The notes under the pieces: model-generated
Seen by the model: the letters and a program-made list of their open reading frames with translations, nothing else
The model's database searches: none
Told to the model about the DNA's origin: nothing
Position numbers and translations under genes: made by a program
Source of the DNA: Rhynchonema sp. JSB1_4
Lineage: Eukaryota > Nematoda > Chromadorea > Monhysterida > Xyalidae
DNA length: 64,000 nucleotides
Direction of reading: 5' to 3'
Assembly: GCA_030248065.1 (NCBI GenBank)
Contig: JASAMV010004066.1
Coordinates: 62,001 to 126,000, forward strand
In this document: one piece after another, positions 1-10,533 of the stretch
Layout: each line of letters begins with the position of its first letter
How positions within the stretch are numbered: the first letter of the stretch is position 1

Positions 1-185
1 TAAAATCAAATATGCAACTATGATGTTCATATCATATTACTGGCACAGAAATCTGACTTGCAATAATCGAATGCGTGCGATGGCACTAAATTCGAAACAA
101 TATCAATCGATTAAAAAATAAATTTTCTTTTATTTCTTTCTGCTAGTGTCAATCGTTGCTTCTCGTTATCGTGCAGGAAACAGGA
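1..185. repeat. Direct repeat, copy A, of the 3' flank of the GT92 locus
   Basis: About 185 bp that recur in the same orientation at 5635-5822 with only a few substitutions and small indels. Both contain the stretch around ATGATGTTCATATCATATTA and an AATAAA-bearing A/T-rich tail. Copy B lies about 430 bp after the stop codon of the first GT92 gene, so copy A is probably the 3' flank of another GT92 copy just left of the window. The similarity ends near the GCAGGAAACAGG string. Confidence 0.8.
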
Positions 186-1533
186 AACAAACACACAGGA
201 AACAGGAAAGGGGCAGCAGAGTGTGCTCCTGCTCGCACCACTCTGAACGTCGCGATGTAATCTTAGTGTCAATCGATACACAACCGCCAAGAAATCTTTG
301 CACTTGACCATCAAATATCACTGAGCTGGATCTACTGAAGTTTTGAAGTTTTGAAGTTATTTTTAGAGAATTCCGCCTTGATACTCCATTGTAATCGCAT
401 TGTAAGCCCAGCAAGCTTACGATAAATCTTTTAAACATGCAAGTTCCAGTCTTACTCAACTGATTTGGTGCACAAAAGAAGCAAACCGCAAAGCGAGTGT
501 ATGCTGCCAGCTAAAAATTGCCTCACGTACTTGTTCAATCATGCACAGCGTGTCAGGTACGCTGAGTGCCCGGTTGAGCTGCTTCTCGCGTTTGTCAGAG
601 TTCAGCCTTACGGTATATTCCCTTGCGCTGTGCGGCACAGCTTCATACCATTGCTCTTGAGTTGCACCAAAATTGCCCACCATCATTCACCCAGCACGCA
701 CTTCTTGTATTATACTTCGACCATTGCGAAAAATATTTAAAAAAAATGTTTAAAATACACACGTAATAAATTGATTCTGGCCCATTTATTCGTGCGTTAC
801 TTGTCAAGCGCTTTTCCATCGTCATTCACATTGGCTTCCGACCAAGTCCAACCTTGTTTTTCTGACGTTTGGCGTTCTGTCTCGCCCTGTCGGCCTGTAC
901 TGTGAACTTAGTAAATTCAGCCTCATAAATCTATTGGCAACATCAAATGGAATAATTTCCAATAAAAACCAAGCAAGCCGAGCGCACCCGTATCAGCATG
1001 TACTGCATGTATGTACATTTAGGCATTCAGTTAATGATCACCACAGATTACATCAATCAAACGCAGCTATAGTGCGCACAGGATGAACGACAGCATGTAC
1101 ATATGTACTGTAACGCAGCGGTTTCATTTCGCTGAAACACAACATTTGCATTATAAACGGGATGGGAATTGCTTGGAAACAGACTGGGGCCGTGACCAGA
1201 CAGTCAGGCCTGACGGAATCACGTACATGGTGGAAAACGAATGCAATGCAGGCAATTTTTCACTCGAATCGACCATGCAAGTACATTGCGCATATCGGTT
1301 TCGCCAGTCTGATGGTGCAATTTACAATTTGTCTCAGCGTGTTCCATGTTGTCAGACCCTCAAATTAATTACACGGGCACACACGTAGTGCCCACGATGG
1401 GCATGGCAGTCCATAACACGATAAGCGTTCTGCTCATAGAATATCAAGCAAGCATCGATCGCAATACGCATTTTGTGCATGCGATATGATGCGACTAACT
1501 CGTTGCCAGCCGTGACGAGCGACAGATCTCACA
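186..1533. other. Intergenic region upstream of the fusion GT92 gene
   Basis: No gene is supported here; the short open frames look like chance. From about 900 onward the sequence is recognisably similar, in patches, to 7140-8815 upstream of the second GT92 gene: the ATGGAATAATT...CCAATAA block, the GTACATTGCGC block and the GTTGTCAGAC block. The duplication that made the two genes therefore included at least 600 bp of 5' flank, presumably with the promoter. No TATA box or initiator could be fixed. Confidence 0.5.
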
Positions 1534-4500
1534 ATGGCGCCACTTCGTTTCATCAGAAAACTGCTGGTGATCAGCGCATGCTTGTACTTCTTGTTCGAAA
1601 TACGTTTACGCATGCAGCAACAGCATCACTATGTTCTCGAATTTGATCGTAGACTTCACGACATGCGAGACAAACTGAAGATTATCAATAATGGCGTCTC
1701 AAAGTACAAGAGCACTTTTGTTGAGAAAAACGCCGTTCTGCTCCGGCCTGCACCTAGCTACGGCAATTCTACTGATGGGAAGAGAATAGATTTTTTTACT
1801 AGTAGGCGAATGGATATGCAACAGAGCACACCCGTGGCAAGGACGATATCGGAGGTTGCCACGGTTGCCGTGAACACGACTGCGTCTGTCCTGAACAACA
1901 GTACCGTTCTTCAAAAAACTTCTGTTCAAACAACAAAGAAGGCTCTCGCCAAAGACAATGATGTGAATTCTATGCTGTTGGCAAATAGGAGCTGTGTCGT
2001 GACAACCAGAATGCTGAAGAATAGACCTGCTGTCAATAGACCCAATGTCAACCCGAAACCGGTTCGGCACTTCGTGTACCACGCCTTGCACGGAACTGAC
2101 AATCAGCAGACCAAGACTCAACTCAAGTGAGCAAAGTTTATTTTTCTTCTGCGTTGGATTTTGCCCAAATGCACGTCTATGCTGCATAAGCAATGATCCT
2201 TTCTCAACCCACAGGTCGTTCTGTGAGAGCGAGCACCTATCGTGCCTGACCTACTGTCAATGTGGCGTGTGTGAGCATCCAGCTGAATGCTTCGAACGTT
2301 ACACTGTCGCTGATACTAACATTGAGCGAGGATCATTCACAGTCTCACGAATGCGTGACGGAGGGTGTTGCACAAAGTTTGCACAGTTCACTAAGCACGG
2401 CATTGACGGTGAACCACATGTTTCATTTCAAATTCCGATTTTTTCTGTTCACTAACAAAAAATATGACGCCGCATTGTTGTCCACAACAGGTATCGTCGA
2501 CCACTTTCCCTTGTCAGCACCAGGCAATCGAGAGTTTTTGAACCACGTCGTCCGACCAGATGCGTTCAGATTCACGATATTGAGGAATCCAGTTGATCAA
2601 TTCATATCGTACTACAAGAACATCGAGGTCAGGTGAGTCCTTACGCTTTTTTAACCGTGTCATGTGGCAGTTCACGTGTTGTAATATGAACCCCAGGTAC
2701 CGAGCGAAACTGCCGTCTTTAAATTTGACCACGGTTGTTGACATGTTCTGGACAGCAGTGCAAAAACGGTCCTTGGCTAACGTTCCGGTGGAGTTGCACA
2801 ATTTACACCATATCCTCACAAATTCCCAGTCAAAGGAGCTTGGCTGGTCTGGTTTGTCGGACCATCCTCTGCCTTTCGTAACCACCAGTTCTTTTAACAC
2901 AGTTATCACTTGGCCAATTTGCAGGTGTCTTTTGGAACACCGACAGTCTTAATTCAACCTTGGCTTATCTTCGTTCTTTGGACTTCGTTGGTTTTTCTGA
3001 ACATTTGCCGCAGGCGTGGAAATCACTGCGTCAGCTGCTGGGGTGGAATGCAACGTACTTCAACGGGTACCTCATGCAAGTGACAGCTCTTCTTGGCAAT
3101 TCACACTTCGTGCGCTTTTTCATTTCAGCAATGAAAAATCTTCAATTGGCGTTCGCTCGACCACGATGGTGCCAGATGAAGAAACGAGTGTCTCCAGTCG
3201 AACCAGCGTCTCACAACAACAATCAACAGTGGAAAAACAGTCCACAACGAAGCAGCCTGCCAGGATCAAGACGAGGCAAAAGCGCAAGCGCATTCGAAAG
3301 TGGAAAGCAGCAAGATCTAAAGGAAACTTTTTCCCACGCGAAAGCGTTCGTGCGAAATCTCATGAGCACACGAAAGAATACAAAGACAAAAGAAATAGTG
3401 AAGTCTCAGCCTTACGCAGAACCACGAACTCTGCGAACAAGGAAGGATTTGGTCAAAATAATGAAGTTAAGTCCCGTCGACGAAAGAGAGAGACTGCTCT
3501 GAATAAAACGATAATTATGGAACCTGCAAAGGCACCCGGTTCAAGCAACAAACAGGAGAGAGAAGACAACTCAAAGAAGGAAGACCTCGAAGAACTCGTG
3601 AAAACACTAGTGCCACAGCAAATTGAACGAATCAAGGAAATCCAGTTTGCGGATATAATTTTGTATGCCGAAGCCAAGAGGCTTTTTTCGTCTGAAGAAA
3701 GCGCTCGTGACAAGATCAAGCACAGCATTATCAACGGCTCCTGCAATCGCCCACTACATTCCCTCAATACGTCCCAGTGTTGGTCGTACGGATCGTACAC
3801 GCTGCCAACGTATCCTGCCTACTACGATCAACGAGAGCAACAACCAACAATAAAGGTCTTGATGTACGGACCGAAAGAGTCGTTGACAGTGGACTGTTTG
3901 TTGTTCACAATGAACAACCCCAAAGCGGCGAACAAGATTCGATGCGCACCGCCTATCCTGTACGACCCCACGGCTCCGCATCGCATGTCGAACAATCCCA
4001 GAATACCCTATTGGCCGATGTATCTCACGTGTGTCCCACCTGTCGGCACAATGACCAACAAATTTCTACGCAACATCACACACATACAACTCGTGTTCAG
4101 TCCGCTTGATAAGAGCATAATCGATGTGGATAAAAACCCAAATGTAGATCGTTGTCTGATGCCGTTCAGCATCGTTCCTTCACTTCAAATGATCAAGGGT
4201 CGACAATCGGCTAATCCCGGCACCCGAAAGCGGCTGGATGCATGCGTGAAAGTTATGGACCGTCAGTTTAGTGACTGGATGCTGGTTTTGTGGTTCACCG
4301 AATGGTACTTGCATGCAGGTGAGTAAACTTTATTCAGAGTAAAAATGGGTTTTTTGACTGACAAGGGGTGAAAGCGTGAAAAACTCACCCAATTCAGGAG
4401 CTACACACTTCTGGGTGTATCGCCTCAACAATTCGCCAAATGTGGAGTTGATATTGCAATACTACGAAAAAGCCAAAGGAGTCTTTACTGTTCTACCAGG

Positions 4501-5204
4501 CACTGAAGAAAATGAGAAAACATTCAGGACTGAACATCGCATGAACGTAACTTGGTTTTACTTGTTCCGTTAGAACAGTCACAGCCACAGCAATGCGTTA
4601 TTCGTTACAGGCCATGGATTGCATGTTACGACTATCGGGCCACGCCGACTACGTGGCAATGGTGGACTGGGACGAACATTTAGTGTACAGAGACGCCAGT
4701 CTCAACACACCCGACTATCTCATGCGAATACTTGAGGCCGAATCGACACCGACCACAGGTGCATGGTCATGGCGTCATGTGTTCACGTTGGACTTTCAAA
4801 GCTTTCGAACAGTTATGCGTAAACAAGCTGCTTATCGTCACGCTGATCAAACCAATGGACATGTCTCATTGCGAAACGTCAGGTCTGACGATCTTCGATT
4901 GTACTTCAATTTGATGCCGAGTAGCCAGGTACATGCGTCGATGCCATTGGCGAGGGACAACCGACCCAAGCTGATTGTGCGTCCCGAGTACGTGTTCCAT
5001 ATCATCACACACAGTGCTCATGGCTTTCTGGATGGTCGTGGGCAGAAATTCCTATCACCCGACAAATATCTGATGTTTCACACGCGGCGTGAGAAACCAG
5101 ACATCATTGAGCCTACTGGGTCACAAATTATGCTTAGTCCTTTTTACTACCACATGAAGTTTTGTGCTGAACGAATTATTAATGTGGTCGACAAGATCAA
5201 GTGA
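1534..5204 (+). CDS. Type II membrane fusion: galactose-3-O-sulfotransferase-like module + GT92 (DUF23) glycosyltransferase
   Basis: Eight exons give a consistent frame: 1534-2126, 2215-2408, 2491-2632, 2697-2851, 2925-3066, 3129-4318, 4398-4546, 4611-5204 (about 1052 aa). The N terminus has a cytosolic basic stub and a signal anchor (LLVISACLYFLFEI), so the protein should be a Golgi type II enzyme. Residues about 175-600 align with Gal3ST sulfotransferases: the 3'-phosphate loop ILRNPVDQFISYYK, the ELGW block, GFSEHLPQAWKSLRQLLGW and DIILYAEAKRLF. A basic Ser/Lys/Arg-rich insert (about 415-560) interrupts this module. Residues about 603-1052 are GT92, with the DWDEH acidic motif (4665-4679) and LMFHTRREK near the end. 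The single exon 3129-4318 carries both the sulfotransferase end and the GT92 start, so the fusion does not depend on a splice guess. The PAPS 5'-phosphosulfate loop is degenerate. GT92 enzymes such as C. elegans GALT-1 add galactose; activity here is inferred. Confidence 0.82.
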
Positions 5205-5634
5205 TTATGGTCATTGCACGATACTCAGCCCAATATTTCGTTGGAAGCATCGTTTGAGCCACAGAAACATTGAAAACTTTTCAAACAAGCTTTGTTTCAT
5301 TTTTGTCTGTGATTGCGAAAAACCAACAAATTGCAATGAATAAACAGAGGTGCAAGGAATTATGATGCCAACTTGAGTGCGTACGAAAAGGAAGAATGTC
5401 GCGCCCAATATTGGGGATCAATCGATTGATTGAACAGTGTTGACTTGCGGCAAACCGGAGCTGCTGACCACGGTGTGCGTATGGAACGTTCAGATAAGAT
5501 TGTTATCGGTTGATACTGAAAAGACAAACTCAAAATTTTTTTTGCGAGCTCCCCACGCGTTTAAAAGATTTTGGACGTGCGTGTATTGCATACTGTCACC
5601 AGAACCCAGTGTGGATGACACCACTCAAACAGCT
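5205..5634. other. 3' flank of the fusion gene
   Basis: No gene seen. An AATAAA polyadenylation signal candidate lies at about 5338-5343, some 135 bp after the stop. Confidence 0.4.
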
Positions 5635-5822
5635 AAAATCAAATATGCAACTATGATGTTCATATCATATTACTGGCACAGAAATCTGACTGCAATAATC
5701 GAATGCGTGTGATGGCACTAAATTCGAAATAATATCAATCGATTAAAAAAATAAATTTTCTTTATTGCTTTCTGCTGGTATCAATCGTTGCTTTGCTTCT
5801 CGTTATCGTGCAGGAAACAGGC
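5635..5822. repeat. Direct repeat, copy B (partner of 1-185)
   Basis: Near-identical, same-orientation copy of positions 1-185. Together the pair brackets the first GT92 gene and marks a tandem duplication unit of about 5.6 kb. Confidence 0.8.
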
Positions 5823-5989
5823 GTGAGAAGCACTCAGCTGCTGAAATACGTAGATGCACCAGGCCAGGCCAGTAAAACATCACTTTCCTTGATTCAAACT
5901 TTTAGGCTCTAATTATTTGCTTCGGCACCCTATGAAGGATTGTGAAACAAGTGGGGTACGTTGCAGTCTTACCCATACTTGAACCCATA

Positions 5990-6320
5990 GGATGTGTTGA
6001 ACATAATCACACACCGCGTTCGTGGCTTTCTGGATGGTCGTGGAGAGAAAACTATGCTCAGTCTGTTTTAGTACCACATGAAGTTTGTACTGAACGATTT
6101 ATTAACGTGGTTGACAAGATAAGGTGATTATCGCCACTAAATGTCCATTCTTGGTTTTCGGATGTTACGCTTTCCCATATTCATTGCATCCTGCATCAAG
6201 GCTCAGGTTTGTAATGAATACATTGATGGATGGTGGATAACACGATGGATTGCGTGTTGCGGCCGTCGGGCATGCCGATAACGTGGCAATGGTGGACTGG
6301 GACGAACATTTGCTGGACAA
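5990..6320 (+). pseudogene. Scrambled GT92 fragments
   Basis: Two pieces of a third GT92 copy in the wrong order. Positions about 6000-6127 match the C terminus of the fusion gene (the SWLSGW-type stretch, then TERFINVVDKIR and a stop; compare 5004-5204) with an internal deletion. Positions about 6225-6310 match the start of its last exon: the MDC start, HADNVAMVDWDEH, then a frame loss. The C-terminal piece precedes the more N-terminal one, so this is a rearranged relic, not a gene. Confidence 0.75.
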
Positions 6321-7511
6321 AATGAGGAGACGCGCCTTCTAAATGCCTGATTATGCCATCATTATGCGTTTTTTTCGGTGCTGCTTTTTTAATTTCATTC
6401 GGAGTAGCTCCCCCGAACAATTCAACCCTTGTGTTCATGACATGGCAAATGGTATATTGGCGTTTCAAAACTCACTCCCCTATGTTAAGGATAATGCACA
6501 GGAAGTGCATGTAAATGAAATTCAGTTCAGCTAACAATTCGGAACCAGGGATTTTTGGACACGAGGCATCAAAATATGGACATGATGTTTCGGTCCGAGC
6601 ATTCTGGATCCAAGAATTTGGTGCCAACCCAAAACTTGGGGCCTAAAGTTAAAAGTCCATGGATTCCGCTAAAACTTGGGTAGCAGGGGGTTTCGGTCAC
6701 GGGGAATTCGAATACGGGTTTAATTTATTTGGTTTGATCTTTTAGGTGCAGAAAATTGCACGGATCAAAATTCTTAAAAGAATAAAAAATGCTCGCACTT
6801 TGCTGAAACTTATGCCATTTGTGTTTTCAGACACGGGGATTTCGAATAGTTCCGGATATTTGGCAAATTTTTTGGTTCGAGCATGTTGGTCCAAACAAAG
6901 AGAACCGGTCAAAGTTGGATCAAAGATTCAGAAGTTCTGGGGTTGACTGGTTCTGGTTCTGAGTGCTCGGACCAAAAAGTTATGCTCATAATCGAATTCC
7001 TCATGTCTGAAAACATATGGTGCCTGTTTTTACCTGAACTGAAATCCATTTCCACGCACATTATCCTTAACTTGGGAGAGTGACGTTTGAAACACCATAT
7101 GAGTTCATGGCTGGTCCTTTCCGCTGTGAACCCATCACTGCTAACCTGACAACTCCATTGCCAATGTAGATGGAATAATTCCAATAACACAAAGCGGACT
7201 GCGTTCGTATCAGCGCATAGGTAACTATGCAAAATTATCATCACATTTTTGATCAATCAAATGTACAGTGCGTACCAGGACGAGTGATTGTGCAAAGTAT
7301 GAACAGGCGCTTTCGTTCCGCTAAAGGCAAGAATGCGATGTAATGCATATCATCGGGACAATGCAATGTCATTGGGATTGGGATGGGATTGCTTTGAAAA
7401 CGAGCGCGGATAGAGCGGCTAAGCTGTGAGGTCAGGTGTGATGGAGTATACATACAGTACTTGGAGGAAAAGGAGTGCACGGCAGACATTTTTCTCTCGA
7501 ACCGATTTGTG
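6321..7511. other. Intergenic, no gene seen
   Basis: No supported coding. From about 7140 the sequence becomes similar to 920-1330 upstream of the fusion gene. The 6540-7080 stretch has loosely repeated phrases (for example GGATTTCGAAT) and may be old transposon sequence. Confidence 0.35.
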
Positions 7512-7519
7512 CATACAGC

Positions 7520-8294
7520 CAGGGTTGGATTAAAAAAAAAAGTAAAAATTTTTTTTTTAAAAAAAAAAAGTTGGCCACTTTTTTTATTTTAAAATTTTAA
7601 AAAGTAAGTCCACTTTTTTTATTATTTTTCCCCTTTTTTTCGTTATTTTCTCACTTTTTTAAGGTAAAAATGTATGTTTTCATGCGTTTTATTGCTCATC
7701 ATTCTCAAAAAATCGCCTGCGGCGCTTATATTTCAGTTTAAAATGGCGTTGTAATGGACTCATACAGTTCCTAGACATCCCAACAATCGCTGCACGTATA
7801 ATATAGGACACCCCATACCGTATACTGTGCAGTTATTGAGCTATCGCCGTAAGCTATCGACAGACTCCACGTTGCTCGCCTATTTGCAGTTGTGTGGATT
7901 TGTCATTTGTTGCTTTTGTCACACAACATGAGTGTGGTGTAGCTCTTTATCTCTCTTCAAATTTATCCCCAAATTCACAAACAGAAGGTTGGTCTTCCTT
8001 TTGTCATATACTGTATGTATGCCCACAGAGTTACCTTCGTACGGGTTCTCAAAGTTGTGACCAAATGGGCTAGATCGCAGGTGATCGACATAAACATGCA
8101 AGTCAGTGGAGAAGTTCTCTTTAGTGTCCCTCAAAACATACCTAAGTAACATGATTTCAGAAATTTCATTTTTCTAGAAACCAATTTTTTGGGGGTCCGG
8201 AATAAAAAAAAGTGATTTTTAAAAAAAAATTTTAAAAAGTTTTTTTTTAAAAAAAAAAGTTCGATAATAAAAAAATTTTTTTAATCCAACCCTG
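7520..8294. mobile_element. Non-autonomous hAT-type element with 8-bp target duplication
   Basis: A 775-bp unit begins CAGGGTTGGATTAAAAAA and ends with the inverted form TTTTTTAATCCAACCCTG. It is flanked by the 8-bp direct repeat CATACAGC (7512-7519 and 8295-8302). Terminal CAGGG plus 8-bp target duplication is the hAT signature. The inside holds A/T homopolymer-rich subterminal arms and no transposase. It interrupts the upstream region of the second GT92 gene relative to the homologous flank of the first. Confidence 0.85.
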
Positions 8295-8302
8295 CATACA
8301 GC

Positions 8303-8815
8303 ACACATAGATCATACGCATGTCATCAGGCAGGATGGTACATTTGCATTTTATCAGCATGGGCCACGTTGTCAGACACTCAAAGTACTCAAACCAATTG
8401 CACATCCATGTTCGCGGAGTGCGCAGATGTGGTTTGTGACCCTGCATACCAGTGGGGTCGTTGAGAAATCGAAATTTTCCCATACACAGCCCAATTTTCG
8501 GGAAATTTTCCAACATACCATCAAAAACCAATGATTTCCCATACCAGAGGGGTTTCTTCAAAAATCCAAATATTTCCCATACGCGACGGGTTTCTAAAAA
8601 AACCATACCCCGGTCGATTTCCCACACCCTACACCAGGGGGTAACTTCCATCCAAGAAACAGACCATTGCAGTTCACCACCTACCACCCCATGAATGTTC
8701 TAGTCATAGGTCATCAAGCAAACATCGAACTCAGCGCATTTTGTCCGTCCCCGTTCACGCACCCGATCAACACGTTAAAACTCGTTGTCAATGGTGACGA
8801 GCCACTGATCCCAGG
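8303..8815. other. 5' flank of the second GT92 gene with a partial element
   Basis: Positions 8303-8400 and 8697-8815 are similar to the flank just before the fusion gene (1290-1390 and 1425-1533). The intervening 8450-8690 starts CAGTGGGGTCGTTGAG, resembles the 5' end of the element at 25318-25729, and carries repeated CCATAC phrases; it is probably a decayed copy. Its 3' end is not clear. Confidence 0.45.
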
Positions 8816-10533
8816 ATGAAGCCACTTCGTCACCTGAAAAAACTGCTGATAATCAGCGCATTTGTCTACTTCGTCTTCGAAATGCGTAGACTCATACAAC
8901 TACAGCGACAATATGCTCACGGGTTTATTCGTAGACTTCACGACATGCGAGGCAAATTGAAGCAGCGCATCATCAATGGCTCATACAATCAGCCACTGCA
9001 CTCCATGAGCGCATCTCAATGCCGATCCTATGGATCCTACACGCTGCCAACGAGCCCAGCTTACTTCGATCAAAGGATCGATCCGCCAGCCATCAAAATC
9101 TTGCTCTACGGCCCAAATCAGCGGCTCACTGTTGACTGTATGGTGTTCATCAAGAATAGTGTGAAACCTGCCCTCAAGATTAACTGTGCAACCCCGACAG
9201 CCTACGATCCGAAAAGCAAGTACCACATGCTGAACATTGCCAAAATGCCATTCTGGCCAATGTATCTGACATGTGTGCCCCATGGGAGCACAATGGAATT
9301 CGTGCGCAGCATCACGCACGTACAACTCGTGTTCAGCCCACCTAATAAGAGCATAGTCGATGTCGATCGGAATCCAACGACCGACCGATGTTTGCTGCCA
9401 TTTAGTATCGTGCCTTCATTGCCGAAACCACCTGGGTTACCAGCATCGGCAGCTCGAGCACGCAAACGACTGGATGTGTGCGTAAAAGTAACAGATCGCC
9501 TGTTTGATGATTGGATGCTGATTCTGTGGTTCGCCGAATGGTATTTGCATGCAGGTGCGTGAACCACACCTGCGGTCTCGAAGTGCCTATGTATTACTTC
9601 ACTTGCTGTCGAGGTAAACTATTTTAGGCGCCATACATTTCTGGGTTTATCGTCTGAGTCACACCCCGGACGTGGAGCTCATCTTGCGACACTATGAACG
9701 GGTCGCTCAAGCGTTTACTGTTCTGCCCGCCGTCGAAGAAAATGAGAGAACCTTTTGACGGAGCAACGGATGAACGTTAGTCATTTATATTCAGTTGAAG
9801 TGTTTTTAAGCTGGTTCGCGTCCTGTCAACTTTGCAGCCGTGCACGCGGCGTTCAGTATGTGAGATTTGTAATTGCTGTGTCATTGCAGGCCATGGACTG
9901 CATGTTGCGACTGTCAGGTCACGCGGATTACGTGGCAATGGTGGACTGGGACGAACATTTGGTGTACAAGGTGAGGAGATGGTCCCAAAACACGTGCGTA
10001 TCGTAAGTCCCTGCTTGTACCATCAGGACCCGTCACTCAACACAGCCGACTACCTGCTACGCCTGCTCGAAGCTGAATCCACACCAACAACAGGCGCCTG
10101 GTCCTTCAGGCATGTGTTCACGCTAGACTACAAGAGCTACCAATCCGTGGTTGGAAAAAGACGCAACGATAGAAGTGGGTACTCGTTGCAAGCGGTCACC
10201 GTAGGCGATCTTCAACTGTACTTCAGTGCGTTGCCGAGGCGAACAGTTCTCGCGTCTGAGCCGCTTGCGAGGGACAATCGTCCCAAAGTGATTGTGCGTC
10301 CCGAGTACGTGCTGCACATCATTCCGCACAGTGTCGAAGCGTTTCTCGACGGGCGACGGACAAAATTTCTCTCGCCGGAAAAATATCTGATGTTTCACAC
10401 ACGCCGAGAAAAACCGAATATCGTTGAGAAGACCGGGTCACATATAATAATGAGCCCATTTTATCCCAACACCAAGTCCTGCAGCAATCGGATCATTGCG
10501 GTGGTTGACAGCATTAAAAATTCTTTGGAATGA
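8816..10533 (+). CDS. GT92 (DUF23) glycosyltransferase, plain form, with a frameshift
   Basis: Four exons by homology to the neighbouring fusion gene: 8816-9554, 9628-9775, 9890-9970, 10027-10533. The N terminus (signal anchor LLIISAFVYFVFEM, then RRLHDMRGKLK) runs straight into the GT92 domain with no sulfotransferase module. VDWDEH and LMFHTRREKPN are present. Exon 2 is 148 nt against 149 nt in the paralogue: after ENERTF one base is missing and the frame hits TGA (about 9757-9759), so the C-terminal half, including the DWDEH exon, is out of frame. It is either a young pseudogene or a sequencing error. The intron at 9971-10026 is absent from the paralogue. Role by family: Golgi glycosyl (galactosyl) transfer. 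Confidence 0.75.

Noticed and set aside
2262..2636. Alternative reading frame through exon 2 of the fusion gene
   Set aside because: The frame SFCESEHLSC joins in phase from exon 1 and into exon 3 through a GT-AG intron (2409-2490), and it fits the sulfotransferase family better.
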